This document shows positions 63,141-64,000 of a stretch of 64,000 nucleotides of DNA, piece after piece. The DNA lies in contig CM060335.1 in NCBI GenBank assembly GCA_030674155.1, positions 47,033,233 to 47,097,232 of the forward strand. The letters run 5' to 3'. Every line of letters begins with the position of its first letter. Positions within the stretch are counted from its first letter, which is position 1. The translations under genes and the position numbers were made by a program. This DNA comes from Stramonita haemastoma. Lineage: Eukaryota; Mollusca; Gastropoda; Neogastropoda; Muricidae. The notes below the pieces were generated by a model. It saw only the letters and a list, made by a program, of their open reading frames with translations, searched no databases and had not been told where the DNA came from.

Positions 63141-63289
63141 GTTGACAAGAAGGCTGACAGGCAGCCTGACAGGGAGATCTCACATCAGTGAGGGGGCTCC
63201 ATGGGTCATAACAAGCTGTCGAGAGAAAGAGCCCAAAACTGCGATGCATTTCTCTCCTGACGATCTTCCTGTCAGATTCCAGATCATGG

Positions 63290-64000
63290 AGAAATTGTCA
63301 AGCAGCACATGTGGCTGTTTTCATCATCTCATCTAAAAAAAGCAGAGGCAATTGCAGATATGTTTTCAGAATCTATGCGTCTTGAAGGTTTGTCACTTAA
63401 ACACAGGAACTACAGAACAGAAGAGGAAAGTAAAATAGAGCACACTGACCCAGTCTCTGACAACAGTTTGTGCATTAATGCTTCAATTTCACTGGATGAA
63501 GTAAGAGATGCGTTACAGTCTCTTTCGAATAAGAAAACGTCTGATAGATTAGATGCAGTTTCTAATGACATGCTGAAACATTTAACAGCAAATTTCATTT
63601 TTCTACTTTATAAACTGTTGAATAAATGATGGATTGAGGATGTTATGCCAGTAAAGTGGAAACAGTCTATTGTCATTCCAGTTCATAAATAGGGAAAGCC
63701 CAAATCAGACAAAAGTAGCCACATAACAATTGCTTTGGCTCCTCACATTGGCAAATGAATTGAAATAATTATTCTTAAAAGGCTTATGTATTTCTGCCAT
63801 AAAATAAAAATAGTCCCTGTCAATCAAACAGGTTTAAAAAAGATTTATCTGCCATAGATAACTTGGTTGAAATAACAACACAAACAAAAATGCAGTCTGC
63901 AAGAAGAGAGAATGTTCTTGCAACATTTTTTTTGGATACAGGAAAGGCGTATGACCAAGTTTGGCATGCTAAGTTATTAAGCAAATTAAAGAATGTGGGT
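63290..64000 (+). mobile_element. LINE reverse-transcriptase fragment, cut by the window edge
   Basis: Reads AEAIADMFSESMRLEGLSL, SLDEVRDALQSLSNKKTSD (63488-63544), AVSNDMLKHLTANFIFLLY, then after stops PVKWKQSIVIPVHK, ALAPHIGK and, in a shifted frame, LATFFLDTGKAYDQVWHAKL. These are RT domains 0-3 of a jockey/I-type RT. Several stops and frameshifts. The catalytic YADD region would lie beyond the window. Confidence 0.7.

Overview
This is a eukaryotic (metazoan) window. Coding sequence is a small fraction, introns are long, simple repeats are extremely dense, and several clades of non-LTR retrotransposon sit beside tRNA-derived SINEs. The Cys-rich modules and the repeat types look most like a mollusc, probably a gastropod. 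That is inference from family resemblance; no species-diagnostic sequence was identified.

The only host gene I can support lies on the + strand and runs through most of the window. Fourteen short exons between 12998 and 61325 each encode one disulfide-rich module. A fifteenth candidate exon (37094-37144) fits the same splice phase but has no Cys. Every exon starts with two bases completing a split codon and ends one base into the next codon (phase 1-1), so every exon length is a multiple of three and no junction makes a stop. Ten modules carry four Cys (roughly C-x5-C-x5-C-x4/5-C) and four carry six, ending C-x-C-...-C. The joined segment is 461 codons with 64 Cys. The modules resemble EB-module/EGF-like repeats of secreted or cell-surface proteins. 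Neither end of the gene is present, since no start, signal peptide, membrane segment or stop was found. The order 4-6-6-4-4 occurs twice (exons 1-5 and 11-15), suggesting block duplication.

The introns hold the rest. 1-12.5 kb: a SINE-like repeat, a 3.4-kb terminal-inverted-repeat element, a broken CR1/L2-like LINE and a broken RTE-like LINE. 13-33 kb: exons 1-8 among minisatellites, microsatellites and SINEs. 33-36 kb: an RTE-like insertion with an inverted 5' part and a clear target-site duplication. 36-49 kb: exons 9-13 with large minisatellites, one split by a second CR1/L2-like copy. 49-56 kb: two I-clade-like copies and exon 14. 57.9-61.2 kb: a second copy of the inverted-repeat element, ending 65 bp before exon 15. 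61.5-64 kb: two further LINE fragments, the last cut by the window edge.

The most unusual points are these. Tandem arrays abut, and in several cases copy, the splice junctions of the Cys-module exons. The inverted-repeat element is present twice with its own target duplications. One RTE-like insertion has the exact geometry of twin priming. A SINE family joins a tRNA-like head to a 5S-rRNA-like segment.
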